Part shown: positions 12,558 through 12,806 of the stretch, one piece after another
Position numbering within the stretch: the stretch's first letter is position 1
Layout of the letters: each line of letters starts with the position of its first letter
Assembly: GCA_900769445.1 (NCBI GenBank)
Contig: CAAGGR010000060.1
Location: forward strand, 1 to 12,806
Length of the DNA: 12,806 nt
DNA from: an uncultured Alistipes sp.
GTDB lineage: Bacteria > Bacteroidota > Bacteroidia > Bacteroidales > Rikenellaceae
Direction: 5' to 3'
Program-made: the position numbers and the translations under genes
Notes under the pieces: model-generated
The model's database searches: none
Told to the model about the DNA's origin: nothing
The model's input: only the letters and a program-made list of their open reading frames with translations

Positions 12558-12764
12558 TCATTCCGTTTTAGCGTTATTCTCCTCTTCGATCTTCCTGATC
12601 ACAATCTTCCTGATCAGGAATCCTGCCAGCAAAGCTACTATGCAGGATAAGATCCAACCCCAGTCCAGGAGGTTGGCACACAATCCGGCCACCAGCATCG
12701 CAACGATGGCAATCGCCAAGATCGTAAGGAAGGTCCTGTCCTTCCACCATCTAAACCAATTCAT
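12558..12764 (-). CDS. Small membrane protein with two helices (68 aa)
   Basis: A start rich in Trp and basic residues (MNWFRWWKDR) is followed by two membrane helices (about 11-30 and 34-50) and a charged tail (RKIVIRKIEEENNAKTE). The size and topology resemble small holins or antiholins, but there is no family signature and the main holin lies elsewhere. Its start overlaps the stop of the preceding partial gene (ATGA), and the 42-residue gene follows its own stop after one base, so all three are translationally coupled. A GGAGG lies upstream of the ATG, although it also falls within the coding sequence of the preceding gene. A second lysis-related protein or a membrane moron are both possible. 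Confidence 0.65.
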   Translation of the reverse strand: MNWFRWWKDRTFLTILAIAIVAMLVAGLCANLLDWGWILSCIVALLAGFLIRKIVIRKIEEENNAKTE

Positions 12765-12806
12765 CGTTTTACTCCTCCTAATTTATCTGCTCTGCGCTCT
12801 GTCCAG
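12761..12806 (-). CDS. Partial gene, C-terminal end only
   Basis: The last 14 codons of a frame that enters from beyond the window end in TGA at 12761-12763 (WTERRADKLGGVKR). The stop overlaps the ATG of the next gene in the ATGA form usual for phage operons. Too little is present to identify the product. Confidence 0.4.
   Translation of the reverse strand, partial: WTERRADKLGGVKR

Noticed and set aside
1..12806. CRISPR array, tRNA, rRNA or insertion sequence
   Set aside because: No regularly spaced repeats, no cloverleaf-like sequence with a TTCGA-type arm that I could find by eye, and no transposase frame.

Overview
The window is part of the genome of a tailed bacteriophage, most likely a podovirus-like (P22-type portal) phage infecting a member of the Bacteroidota. 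Three things point to that host. Several gene starts carry a -7 element of the Bacteroidota type (TAnnTTTG). Shine-Dalgarno sequences are mostly absent. The lysis cassette (small two-helix holin, GH108-type muramidase, and a DUF6808-like protein with an outer-membrane-like C-terminus) is the kind seen in phages of Bacteroides and Prevotella. I cannot assign a species from sequence alone.

Layout, in the direction of transcription. Right end, minus strand: the tail of an unidentified gene, a 68-residue two-helix membrane protein, a 42-residue protein and the portal (about 12.8 to 10.4 kb). A bidirectional terminator separates the portal from a converging plus-strand block (6.8-10.2 kb). That block encodes a 149-residue basic protein (possible small terminase), a rhomboid-family intramembrane protease, the large terminase and a 119-residue basic protein. 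Minus-strand transcription then resumes with scaffold, major capsid protein, a terminator, an Ala/Pro-rich virion protein, a head-tail adaptor, holin, muramidase, a 41-residue protein and the spanin candidate (6.7 to 1.5 kb). The leftmost 2.3 kb is clearly more AT-rich. It holds a 269-residue conserved unknown, a 60-residue protein and a DnaA-C-like helix-turn-helix protein, with promoters and terminators between genes, so it looks like a series of morons.

The minus-strand head-gene transcript is broken by the plus-strand packaging block, so the scaffold/capsid operon needs its own promoter. Both the portal and the scaffold operon have one. A 17-bp sequence, identical at both places, lies exactly 18 nt upstream of a -7-like box. 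I read this as a phage-specific late promoter.

The most unusual biology is a rhomboid protease with an apparently intact Ser/His dyad inside the DNA-packaging operon. In the same phage the major capsid protein begins with a near-perfect signal peptide (or membrane anchor), followed by a second in-frame ATG just inside the predicted cleavage site. No conventional prohead protease is visible here. Membrane-associated capsid assembly or processing is a testable hypothesis, not a demonstrated fact.
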